Of a DNA stretch of 64,000 nt, positions 8,691-16,617 are shown piece by piece. Location: assembly GCF_030819175.1 (NCBI RefSeq), contig NZ_JAUTBJ010000002.1, positions 2,304,001 through 2,368,000 on the forward strand. The letters are read 5' to 3'. Within the stretch, counting starts at the first letter, position 1. Each line of letters begins with the position of its first letter. The stretch comes from Sphingomonas sp. SORGH_AS_0879 (GTDB lineage Bacteria; Pseudomonadota; Alphaproteobacteria; Sphingomonadales; Sphingomonadaceae). Below the pieces are notes generated by a model. It was not told where the DNA came from and ran no database searches. It was given only the letters and a program-made list of their open reading frames with translations. The position numbers were made by a program, and so were the translations under genes.

Positions 8691-10025
8691 ATGAGCGCAG
8701 AGTTAACCGCATCGACCTCGACGCCCCTTGAGCGGGACGCGCGGCTGGTCAATGCCCGCGATCCGCATCACGTCGCACCGGGTGACATCGCCATCGGCGT
8801 CATCATCGGGCGTACCTCGGAGTTCTTCGACTTCTTCGTCTACGCCATCGCCTCGGTGCTGGTGTTCCCGTCGCTGATCTTTCCCTATGTCGATGCGCTG
8901 ACCGGTACGCTCTATTCGTTCGCGCTGTTCTCGCTGGCGTTCATCGCGCGCCCGATCGGCACCTTCATCTTCATGGCGGTCGACCGCAGCCTGGGCCGTG
9001 GGGTCAAGCTGACCATCGCGCTGTTCCTGCTCGGCGGGTCGACCATGGCGATCGCCTTCCTGCCCGGCTATGCGCAGATCGGGACGTCGGCCGCCGTGCT
9101 GCTCGGCATCTTCCGCATCATGCAGGGCCTGGCGCTGGGCGGTGCCTGGGACGGCTTGCCCTCGCTGCTGTCGCTGAACGCGCCGGAGCGTCGGCGCGGC
9201 TGGTATGCGATGATCCCGCAGCTTGGCGCGCCGCTCGGCCTTCTGGTCGCCAATGGCCTGTTCGCCTTCTTCCTGACGACGCTGAGCACCGCCGACTTCC
9301 TCGATTGGGGCTGGCGCTATCCGTTCTTCGTGGCCTTCGCGATCAACGTCGTGGCGCTGTTCGCGCGTCTCCGCATCGTCGCGACGCCGGAGTTCCAGCG
9401 CTTGTTCGAGAGCCGCGAGCTTCAGCCCGCACCGGTCGGCGAGACGATGCGCACCGAGGGCCGCACCGTCCTGCTGGGCGCCTTTGCCCCGCTCGCCAGC
9501 TTCGCGATGTTCCATATCGTCACCGTGTTCCCGCTGTCCTGGGTCGTGCTGTTCAACCGTGAAAAGCCGCAGGACTTCATGATGATCGAGATCATCGGCA
9601 GCATCGTCGGCGTTCTCGCGATCCTGGCCTCGGGCAAGATCGCCGACCGCGTCGGTCGCCGTACCCTGCTGGGTGCCTCGGCCGCCGCGATCGCGGCCTA
9701 TGCCGGTTTCGCGCCGCAGTTGCTGGATCAGGGCGGCATGGGTGAGACGGTCTATATCGTCCTGGGCTTCCTGCTGCTGGGGCTGGCCTTCGGCCAGTCG
9801 TCGGGCGTCATCAACTCGGGCTTCTCGCCGCTGCGTCGCTATACGGGCGCGGCGATCACCTCGGACCTCGCATGGCTGCTGGGCGCCGGCTTCGCGCCGC
9901 TGGCCGCGTTGCTGCTGTCGAGCAATTTCGGGCTTCTGTCGGTCGGTGTCTATCTGCTCTCGGGGGCCGTCGCTACGCTGGCCGCGCTGGGGATCAACAA
10001 GGAACTCGCCAAGCGCGCGTCCTGA
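8691..10025 (+). CDS. MFS transporter, metabolite:H+ symporter-like
   Basis: A 444-residue major facilitator with about twelve hydrophobic segments. Family features include an early RTSEFFDFFVYAIASVLVFP (compare the MHS family EWFDFFLY motif), RPIGTFIFMAVDRSLGRG (motif A between helices 2 and 3), FRIMQGLALGGAWDG in helix 4 and a repeat of motif A in the second half (GKIADRVGRRTLL). The substrate cannot be read from sequence; relatives carry organic acids, betaines or shikimate. It diverges from cyoA and may share regulatory DNA. A strong terminator follows it. Confidence 0.85.
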   Translation: MSAELTASTSTPLERDARLVNARDPHHVAPGDIAIGVIIGRTSEFFDFFVYAIASVLVFPSLIFPYVDALTGTLYSFALFSLAFIARPIGTFIFMAVDRSLGRGVKLTIALFLLGGSTMAIAFLPGYAQIGTSAAVLLGIFRIMQGLALGGAWDGLPSLLSLNAPERRRGWYAMIPQLGAPLGLLVANGLFAFFLTTLSTADFLDWGWRYPFFVAFAINVVALFARLRIVATPEFQRLFESRELQPAPVGETMRTEGRTVLLGAFAPLASFAMFHIVTVFPLSWVVLFNREKPQDFMMIEIIGSIVGVLAILASGKIADRVGRRTLLGASAAAIAAYAGFAPQLLDQGGMGETVYIVLGFLLLGLAFGQSSGVINSGFSPLRRYTGAAITSDLAWLLGAGFAPLAALLLSSNFGLLSVGVYLLSGAVATLAALGINKELAKRAS

Positions 10026-10052
10026 TAGTTTCTTAAGGTCTTGTTTTCGAGG

Positions 10053-10087
10053 CGGCCGGTGGAGCGATCCACCGGCCGTTTTGTTTT
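10053..10087 (+). terminator. Rho-independent terminator after the MFS gene
   Basis: A perfect 11 bp stem (CGGCCGGTGGA, loop GCGA, TCCACCGGCCG) is followed by TTTTGTTTT, starting 27 bases after the MFS stop codon. Confidence 0.9.
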
Positions 10088-10143
10088 GCCCGCTCCACTC
10101 CCTACATTCCCGAAACAGCAGCAAAGATCGGGAGTTGAGCGGA

Positions 10144-10572
10144 ATGAAGAGCCACTGGCGCAAGGTCGCGATGGCCGTCGCGGGTTCGGGGTTCGCGATG
10201 GTGGCTGGCGTGGCCGACGCGCGGGTTCCGGCGGGGATCTGGGCCAACCCGTCCAAGACCGTACAGGTTCGCTTCGCCCCCTGCGGACGAGGGTCGGATG
10301 CGCAACGCATGTGCGGCACGGTCGTCTGGGCGAGCGAGCAGGCGAAAGCCGACGCGGCGCGCGGCGGCACGGATCGCCTGATCGGCACGCAGTTGTTCGC
10401 CGATTTCGAGGAAGAGGAACCCGGCCGCTGGGCGGGCACCGTCTTCATCCCCGATATCGGTCGGGAGGTCGAGGGCACCATCACCCAAATCGACGCCCGC
10501 ACCCTGGTGGGCGAGGGTTGCCTCTTCGGTCGGCTGGGATGCCGGGAACAGCGCTGGCAGCGCGTCAAATGA
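10144..10572 (+). CDS. DUF2147 domain-containing secreted protein
   Basis: A 142-residue protein with an N-terminal signal peptide (residues 1 to about 27, cut near VADA-RVP) and the DUF2147 pattern: GIWANPSKTVQVRFAPCG, then MCGTVVWAS, LIGTQLF, W.GTVFIPDIGR and GCLFGRLGCREQRWQR. Four Cys in the mature part (APCG, MCG, GCL and GCR) could form disulfides. DUF2147 proteins are predicted periplasmic beta-rich proteins, often lipocalin-like; no enzymatic role is established. The ATG at 10144 is preceded by a GGGAG site, and in-frame sequence upstream has no signal-like character. Confidence 0.85.
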   Translation: MKSHWRKVAMAVAGSGFAMVAGVADARVPAGIWANPSKTVQVRFAPCGRGSDAQRMCGTVVWASEQAKADAARGGTDRLIGTQLFADFEEEEPGRWAGTVFIPDIGREVEGTITQIDARTLVGEGCLFGRLGCREQRWQRVK

Positions 10573-10637
10573 CCGCGGCCATGGAACCGGAACCCGTCTG
10601 CCGCGTCCCGGACGACAGGCAATAGGGAAGGAACGCC

Positions 10638-10910
10638 ATGGCTGACGATGCATTGACGGTCATCAAGGATACGGTCGAGGACAATATTTCCGATCGCCAG
10701 GTGGAGTTCGTGGGCGAAATGGAGGGCGAGGAATATCAGTTCGCCGTCCAATACGACTTGCTCGAAGCGCTGAGCGGCGATGTGCCCGATGGCGATGCGA
10801 TCGAGATGTTCGAGCGCTATTCGGACGACATTCTCGAAGCGGCGCTGACAGCGCTGGGCCGCGATATGGAGCAGTCGCTGGTGGTGGTCAGCGAGAACGA
10901 TCTCGACTGA
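10638..10910 (+). CDS. Small acidic DUF1488-like protein
   Basis: A 90-residue acidic protein starting at an ATG preceded by GGAAGGA. The arrangement VEFVGEMEGEEYQFAVQYDLLEAL, then FERYSDDILEAALTAL, resembles the small DUF1488 family (a short beta hairpin followed by helices), but the match is by eye and weak. There is no signal peptide or membrane segment, so it is probably cytoplasmic. It sits alone between DUF2147 and the convergent hybrid kinase. Confidence 0.6.
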   Translation: MADDALTVIKDTVEDNISDRQVEFVGEMEGEEYQFAVQYDLLEALSGDVPDGDAIEMFERYSDDILEAALTALGRDMEQSLVVVSENDLD

Positions 10911-10925
10911 CGCTCCGCTACCGGA

Positions 10926-12980
10926 TCAACCGCCGAACAGGCGGTCGATCTGCTGCGCAAGTTCGGCCAGCGTGTAGGGCTTGCGCAGCAGGGCGAAGCC
11001 ATGGCTCCCCTCATCGGCGATAACCTGGCTATAGCCGCTGGTCAGAAGGATACGCAGCCGGGGGTGGAGGCGACTGATGTCATGGGCGAAGTCGATCCCC
11101 GACTGACCGGGCATCATCACATCCGAAAAGACGAGATCGAAGCGCTCGGCATCGCGGTTCAACTCCTCCAGCGCTGCGGCGGCATTGGTCGCGATCACCG
11201 TGCGACAGCCGAGCGTCTGTAGCGCCTCCACGGCGAAATGCCCGACCTCGACATTGTCCTCGACCACCAGCACGCAGCATTCGGTTCGCGAAGGGGCGCC
11301 CAGCCAGGCGGCGTGACTGTCCGCAACCGGCTGGCCGTCGATCTGCGGCAGCAGGAGGGTGAAGGTCGCGCCCTTGCCGGGCGTGCTCACCACCTGGACA
11401 TCGCCGCCCGACTGGCGCGCGAAACCGAAAACCTGGCTCAGGCCGAGCCCGGTTCCGGCCCCCAGCTTCTTGGTCGTGAAGAAGGGCTCGAAAATCTGCT
11501 CCAGCCGCTCCGCCGGAATGCCTTCGCCGGTGTCGGAGATGGCGATCCGCACCTGCGCCTTGCTGTGCGCATCCTGCTGCGAGCGGACGGATATGGTCAG
11601 CCTCCCCTGCCCCGCCATCGCGTCGCGGGCATTGACTGCCATGTTGACGATCGCGGTGTCGAGCTGGCTGCGGTCGACATGCGCATGACAGGGTGTCGCG
11701 GGAAGGTCGATGTCGAGCCGGACGCCGGGGCCCGACAAGGTCGTGATCATGTCGGTCAGGGTGGTGATGCTGGCGCCGACGTCCACGATCTCCGGGGTCA
11801 GCGGTTGGCGCCGGGCGAAGGCGAGCAGTTGCGCGGTCAGCTTGGCGGCACGGTCCGCCGCATCGGCGATCGCGTCCATGTGGCGCTGACGACGCTCTGC
11901 GGGGAATTCGGGACGGCGGATGAGATCGATCGAGCCCCGGATGACGGTCAACAGGTTGTTGAAGTCGTGCGCGACGCTACCGGTCAACTGCCCGATCGCC
12001 TCCAGCTTCTGTGCCTGGCGTAGCTGTTCCTCCGTCGCGCGTAGAGCCTCCTCCGCCATTTTCTGATGGGTGATGTGGCGGCCCACCGCGAAGACTTCGT
12101 ATGCGCTGGCCGCACCGACCCAGGCGATCCATTCGTCATGGCCGTCGGCATGGCGCATCCGCAATTCGATACGCGAACTGGCCTCGGTCAGCGACGTCGC
12201 TAGGGCCGCGTGGGCCGCGACGACATCGTCCGGGTGGATCAGGGCCATGATAGATCGCCCGATCAGGTCGCCACCTTCATAGCCCAATATGGTGTGCCAC
12301 GCCGGATTGATCCGATGGATGACGCCATCGGAAGCGACAACCGCCAACAGATCGGGCGACACGTCCCACATCCGGTCGCGCTCTGCGGTACGCTCGACGA
12401 TACGCTGCTCCAGCGTCACGTTCAGCGCGCGCAATTCCTCCAGAGCATAGGACAATTGCATCTGACTTTCGCGCAGGGCGGCATCGGCATGGACGCGAGC
12501 GGTGGTCTCGTTGGTGAAGATGAACAGACCCGCGACCTTCCCCATGCCGTCCAGCACACGTGAATAGGAGAAGGTCCAGAAAGTATGCGCCTCGCCCCGA
12601 TCGGTATCCAGTTTCCAGGGCAGATCGACGAAGCGCTGCGTCTGCCCGGCGAGCGCAGCGTCGATGATCGGCCGGGCCTGTTCCAGCGCGTCCGCCCATA
12701 CCTCATCGAACCGCGAGCCCATCGCCCAGGACAGGCGCGGCCCGAGCAGCGGGAAATAGGTTTCGTTGAAGAAGAAATGCAGGTCCGGGCCCCAGGCCAG
12801 GATCATCGATTCCGGGGAATTGAGGACCAGGCTGATCGCCACGCGGAACGCCTCCGGCCACTCCTGCGGTGGTCCCAGGGGGTGGCCGGTCCAGTCCCGC
12901 GCCAGGATCAGGCGCGTCGCCTCACCCCCTCCCTCCAGAAAGGCAAGCTGCGGATCGAGCGGGAGCGCGTTCATGGTCAT
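10926..12980 (-). CDS. PAS hybrid sensor histidine kinase with receiver domain
   Basis: A 684-residue soluble hybrid kinase with no clear membrane helix. Order: N-terminal PAS-like domain (about 25-165, with DWTGHPLGPPQEWPEAFR, LAWGPDLHFFFNETY), a coiled-coil linker (165-200), a second PAS (about 203-305), a HisKA H-box (VAHDFNNLL, His338), HATPase (NARDAM, GEGIP, GTGLGLSQVFGF) and a C-terminal receiver with VVEDN and a phospho-acceptor in VFSDVMMPG. The VAHDFNNLL class of H-box is common in alphaproteobacterial hybrid kinases. ATG codons at 12980 and 12974 both fit; a longer frame up to 13160 would overlap the upstream GH15 gene. Its input signal is unknown. The N-terminal PAS resembles that of the kinase at 26394. 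Confidence 0.88.
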   Translation of the reverse strand: MTMNALPLDPQLAFLEGGGEATRLILARDWTGHPLGPPQEWPEAFRVAISLVLNSPESMILAWGPDLHFFFNETYFPLLGPRLSWAMGSRFDEVWADALEQARPIIDAALAGQTQRFVDLPWKLDTDRGEAHTFWTFSYSRVLDGMGKVAGLFIFTNETTARVHADAALRESQMQLSYALEELRALNVTLEQRIVERTAERDRMWDVSPDLLAVVASDGVIHRINPAWHTILGYEGGDLIGRSIMALIHPDDVVAAHAALATSLTEASSRIELRMRHADGHDEWIAWVGAASAYEVFAVGRHITHQKMAEEALRATEEQLRQAQKLEAIGQLTGSVAHDFNNLLTVIRGSIDLIRRPEFPAERRQRHMDAIADAADRAAKLTAQLLAFARRQPLTPEIVDVGASITTLTDMITTLSGPGVRLDIDLPATPCHAHVDRSQLDTAIVNMAVNARDAMAGQGRLTISVRSQQDAHSKAQVRIAISDTGEGIPAERLEQIFEPFFTTKKLGAGTGLGLSQVFGFARQSGGDVQVVSTPGKGATFTLLLPQIDGQPVADSHAAWLGAPSRTECCVLVVEDNVEVGHFAVEALQTLGCRTVIATNAAAALEELNRDAERFDLVFSDVMMPGQSGIDFAHDISRLHPRLRILLTSGYSQVIADEGSHGFALLRKPYTLAELAQQIDRLFGG

Positions 12981-13036
12981 GCTGCTAGCAAGTCGAAACC
13001 GGGTTCGCCACCATCGTCCGGCAATTCCCGGCCCCC

Positions 13037-14842
13037 TTAAAGTTCTTCGCCCGCCAGCGTCGCGGCGGCCTGAATAACCGCCAAATGGGTCAGACCCTGC
13101 GGCATGTTGCCCAGATAATGGCCGGTTTTCGGATCGATCATCTCCGCATAGAGTCCGCATCCCCGGCTATCGAGCGCCTCGGTCGCGGCGTCGAACGCCT
13201 GTTGCGCCGCCTCCGTCTGTCCCAAGATCGCCCGCGCCTCGATCATCCAGAAGGTGCAGGCGAGGAAGCAGCCTTCCTCCTTGTGCATACCGGAATAGCG
13301 ATAGTGGAAGGCCCCTTCCGCCAGTTCGCGGTCCAGCGCATCCAGCGTCCGCGCCAGCCGGTCCTGCCCGTCGAAGCGAAACCGCACCGCCAGCGCCAGG
13401 CTGGCGTCCAGCGCATCGCTGTCGGGATGCATCAGATAGGCGCCGCGCTTCTCCGACCAGCAATGCTCGCCGATCCATTGCTCGATCCGATCGCGCTCGC
13501 GCGCCCAGCGGTCGCGGCAGGTCGTAGGGATCTGTCCCTCATCGGCCAGTTCGACCGCGCGGGCCAGCGCCTGCCAGCAACTGATCTTCGACATGGTGTA
13601 ATGGCGCTCCTCGGGCAATTCCCAGATGCCCGCATCCGGCAGGCGCCAACGATCAGCGCAGCTATCCGCCAGATGCGAAAGCGTTTCCGCGCTGGATGTG
13701 TCCAGGAAATTGCCGCACGCGACGAAGCGGCTCGCCGTCTCGAAGATATCGCCATAGATGCCGTGCTGATGCTGGCCGCCCGCCAGATTGCCGACACGCA
13801 CCGGGCGGGAATGGCGATAACCGCTCACCGCGATCTCGCGTTCGGGCGGCACGGGCTGGCCCTCCAGCGTGTAGCAGACCTGCGGATCGCCTTCGCCCAG
13901 CCGCTTGAGCAGCCAAGTGAAGGCGGCCTTGGCCTCGCCATGCGCGCCGATGCGCAGGAAGGCTTTGATCGTGTAGCCCGCGTCGCGGACCCAGGCGTAG
14001 CGATAATCGTAATTCTTGGCGCCCCCTACCCCCTCGGGCAGCGAGGTGGTCGCCGCCGCCGTGATCGCGCCGGTCGGTGAGTAGAGCAGCAGCTTGAGCG
14101 CCAGCGCGTTGCGCAGGATGCGGTCGCGATGCTTCTCCGGCACGGTCAGATTCTCCGACCATTGCCGCCACTCGAAATCGGACAGGTCGATACGGGCGTC
14201 GACCTGCTCGATGTCCTGACAGACCAGCGGTTCGTCCTCGCCCGCGATGATCGCGATCCGCGCCCGGTCGCCCGGCCCGACCGCGGCGGTGCCCGTCACC
14301 AGCCCGTCCTCGACATGATCGATCGTCACATGCGAGCAGTGGCGGAACACGCCCAGCACCCGGTCGACATGGAAGACATTGTGCCCCCCGGCGGGCGCAA
14401 AATAGGGGCTGACCGTGTCGGCGCGGCGACTGAAGCGCAGGGTGATGGCGAAGCGGACATAACCGTCCAACCCCTCGACCCGCCGCGCCAGTTCCGCCCA
14501 GGGCAGTCGTCCGGCAGGGCCGCTGTTGATCGACTCGACCAGCTTGGCCCGGCCGCTCGCCGTCGTGAAGATCGTCTCCAGCACATTGCTGCTGGGGCGA
14601 TAGGCGCGCTCGACGGTGAAGGGCTCGACAGGTGTGATCGAGAAGAGGCCGCCCCGCTCCCCATCGACCAGCCGGTCGAACAGCGGCGCGGAATCCATAT
14701 TGGGCACGCACCACCAGTCGATCGAACCGTCCGCCCCGCTCAATGCGACGCTTCGCCCGTCCCCCATCGCGGCATAGTTTTCGAGATCGAGAAACCCGTC
14801 GGCGTCGCGGAGCGGATCGGCATGCTGATCGGGCAGGGTCAC
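13037..14842 (-). CDS. Glycoside hydrolase family 15 protein (glucoamylase- or trehalase-like)
   Basis: About 601 residues from the GTG at 14842; the open frame reaches an ATG at 14935, but the extra residues are not family-like and would run towards the divergent promoter. The N-terminal trehalase-associated region (LENYAAMGDGRSVALSGADG, SIDWWCVPNMDS) is followed by an (alpha/alpha)6 barrel with WVRDAGYTIKAFL, GIWELPEERHYTMSK (Glu in the usual general-acid position) and HKEEGCFLACTFWMIEA (candidate general base). GH15 enzymes of this layout hydrolyse maltodextrins or, in some actinobacteria, trehalose. Beside glgX-treZ-malQ-treY, a role in mobilising glycogen or trehalose to glucose is likely, but the substrate is not resolved. 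Confidence 0.85.
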   Translation of the reverse strand: MTLPDQHADPLRDADGFLDLENYAAMGDGRSVALSGADGSIDWWCVPNMDSAPLFDRLVDGERGGLFSITPVEPFTVERAYRPSSNVLETIFTTASGRAKLVESINSGPAGRLPWAELARRVEGLDGYVRFAITLRFSRRADTVSPYFAPAGGHNVFHVDRVLGVFRHCSHVTIDHVEDGLVTGTAAVGPGDRARIAIIAGEDEPLVCQDIEQVDARIDLSDFEWRQWSENLTVPEKHRDRILRNALALKLLLYSPTGAITAAATTSLPEGVGGAKNYDYRYAWVRDAGYTIKAFLRIGAHGEAKAAFTWLLKRLGEGDPQVCYTLEGQPVPPEREIAVSGYRHSRPVRVGNLAGGQHQHGIYGDIFETASRFVACGNFLDTSSAETLSHLADSCADRWRLPDAGIWELPEERHYTMSKISCWQALARAVELADEGQIPTTCRDRWARERDRIEQWIGEHCWSEKRGAYLMHPDSDALDASLALAVRFRFDGQDRLARTLDALDRELAEGAFHYRYSGMHKEEGCFLACTFWMIEARAILGQTEAAQQAFDAATEALDSRGCGLYAEMIDPKTGHYLGNMPQGLTHLAVIQAAATLAGEEL

Positions 14843-14977
14843 GTCGGCACAAGCTCCGCAAATGTCGGGAATGATGCAGGTTAGGTCGTGGAAACTCGTC
14901 AGACGCGTTAAATCTCCGTGGGACCTTCCCGGCATTGGCGCGTTGCAGCACCCGAACCGTCATTTGGGAGTATCGGC

Positions 14978-16114
14978 ATGAGCCTGGCATCGGCACTGGG
15001 ATTCGGCACGAAGAAGATTCGCTACGCCATGGTGGGTGCGGGTGACATCACCCAATCGGCGATGATGCCCGGCATAAGCCACACCGGCAATTCGGAGTTG
15101 ACCGCGATCGTCACCGGTGACGCCGAGAAGGGACGCCTGCTCGCCAAGAAATATGGGGTCGAGCATGTCTATTCCTATGACGAGTTCGACAAGCTGCTGA
15201 CCGCCAATGTCTGCGACGCGATCTATCTGGCGACGCCCAATTGGCGTCACGCGGAATTCGCCATCCCCGCGCTCGACGCCGGTATCCATGTGCTGTGCGA
15301 AAAGCCGCTGGAGATTTCGGTCGAGAAGGCCCGCACCATCCAGGATGCGGAGCGTCGGTCGAAGGCGAAGCTGATGACCGCCTATCGCCTGCATTTCGAA
15401 CCCGGCACGCTGGATGCGATCGAGAAGATCCGCAACGGCGAACTGGGCGAACTGGTCGCCTTCACCTCCTGCTTCGGACAGAAGCTGGACCCCGACAATC
15501 ACCGTGCCAAGCATGGGCTGGAAGCCGGGCCGCTGTTCGACATGGCCCCCTATCCGATCAACGCCATCCGCTATCTCTTCGGCGCCGAGCCGGTCGCGGT
15601 TGAGAGCGCCGTCGCCACGCGCCAGCCTAGCGCCGGGCTTGGCGATCTGGACGACACCTTCGCCGTCGTGCTGCGCATGCCCGGCGACAAGCTGGCCAGC
15701 TTCACCGTCAGCTATGCGATGAACAATGTCGACAGCCTGATCGTCGCGGGGATGAAGGGTTCGATCCATATGAGCCCGGCCTATGGCTTTCAGGCCGCGA
15801 TCGAGCACGACGTCACCATCGGCGACAAGCAGAGCCATGAGAAATTCAAGCACACCGACCATTTCGGTGGCGAGATGCGCTATTTCTCCAACTGCATCCT
15901 GAACGATCGCGATCCCGAGCCGGATGCGGAAGAGGGCCTGTCGGACCTGCGGGTCATCGAGGGGATCGTGAAGGCGATGCAGACCGGCCAGCGCGTCGAA
16001 CTGCCGCCCTTCACCCGCACCCGCCGCATCGACACGGCCAGCCAGCGCCAGACCCTGTCGGCGGTCAGCGCCCCCGAACCGGTCAAGGCCAAATCCCCAA
16101 CCGGCTCGAATTGA
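14978..16114 (+). CDS. Gfo/Idh/MocA family NAD(P)-dependent oxidoreductase
   Basis: A 378-residue protein with an N-terminal Rossmann fold (YAMVGAGDITQSAMMPGI, glycine-rich loop near residue 18) and the family EKP motif in HVLCEKPLEI, whose Lys is the usual catalytic and NADP-positioning residue. The C-terminal alpha/beta domain contains GPLFDMAPYPINAIRYLFG, which matches the conserved D-x3-H/Y region near the active site. The sequence is close to the glucose-fructose oxidoreductase branch but has no Tat signal, so it is cytoplasmic. The ATG at 14978 has GGGAG seven bases upstream. It diverges from the GH15 gene and may act on a sugar from the same pathway; the substrate is unknown. Confidence 0.88.
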   Translation: MSLASALGFGTKKIRYAMVGAGDITQSAMMPGISHTGNSELTAIVTGDAEKGRLLAKKYGVEHVYSYDEFDKLLTANVCDAIYLATPNWRHAEFAIPALDAGIHVLCEKPLEISVEKARTIQDAERRSKAKLMTAYRLHFEPGTLDAIEKIRNGELGELVAFTSCFGQKLDPDNHRAKHGLEAGPLFDMAPYPINAIRYLFGAEPVAVESAVATRQPSAGLGDLDDTFAVVLRMPGDKLASFTVSYAMNNVDSLIVAGMKGSIHMSPAYGFQAAIEHDVTIGDKQSHEKFKHTDHFGGEMRYFSNCILNDRDPEPDAEEGLSDLRVIEGIVKAMQTGQRVELPPFTRTRRIDTASQRQTLSAVSAPEPVKAKSPTGSN

Positions 16115-16199
16115 TCGGTATCAAGCCGATTTCGGCGGAGCGGAACGGCGATATCAATCGTTACGCTCGCGATGACACATAGTGTGTCGGGTTAGGGAG

Positions 16200-16505
16200 A
16201 TGACGGTGGAAGATCGGGAAGAGCAGCTCCGCCAGCGGGCCTATGGCATTTGGCAGGCCGAGGGTGAGCCCCATGGCCGCGATCGCGAGCATTGGGAAAT
16301 GGCCGAACGCGACCTCGCCCCCGCCCCGTCCGAAGCGTCCGACACGCCCGAGGTGGTGACGGAGGACGCCCCGAAGCCCGCCCAAAAGCCGGCACCTTCG
16401 CGTCGCAAGAAGGCGGAGGCTACCGCCATATCCGAACCCTCTTCCGAGGCGGAGCCCACCGCCAAGCCGAAAGCGCGCAAGCCCCGCGCCACCAAGACGG
16501 GCTGA
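16200..16505 (+). CDS. DUF2934 domain-containing small protein
   Basis: About 101 residues. The N terminus (EDREEQLRQRAYGIWQAEG, then HGRDREHWEMAERDL) is a clear DUF2934 motif, a short helical domain of unknown function. The rest is a low-complexity Ala/Pro/Lys tail ending KARKPRATKTG, which is basic and could bind nucleic acid. GGGAG lies directly against the ATG at 16200, leaving no usual spacing; the in-frame GTG at 16206 sits six bases from it and may be the true start. Confidence 0.75.
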   Translation: MTVEDREEQLRQRAYGIWQAEGEPHGRDREHWEMAERDLAPAPSEASDTPEVVTEDAPKPAQKPAPSRRKKAEATAISEPSSEAEPTAKPKARKPRATKTG

Positions 16506-16617
16506 CCGGATGCCCCGATGGCGATCGGATCGGCCATCGGGGTACGCCCCCATGTTTCCCGCAATCCTGCCGTGTTGCCCTGTCGCATAGTCGTTCGACT
16601 TTTGCCGGAGACCTTCC

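Noticed and set aside
10030..10090. Possible attenuator or small RNA gene at the MFS 3' end
   Set aside because: The structure is fully explained as a standard rho-independent terminator.
14843..14977. Extra N-terminal codons for GH15 up to ATG 14935
   Set aside because: Residues are not family-like, lack a ribosome site and would occupy the divergent promoter space; kept as alternative start only.
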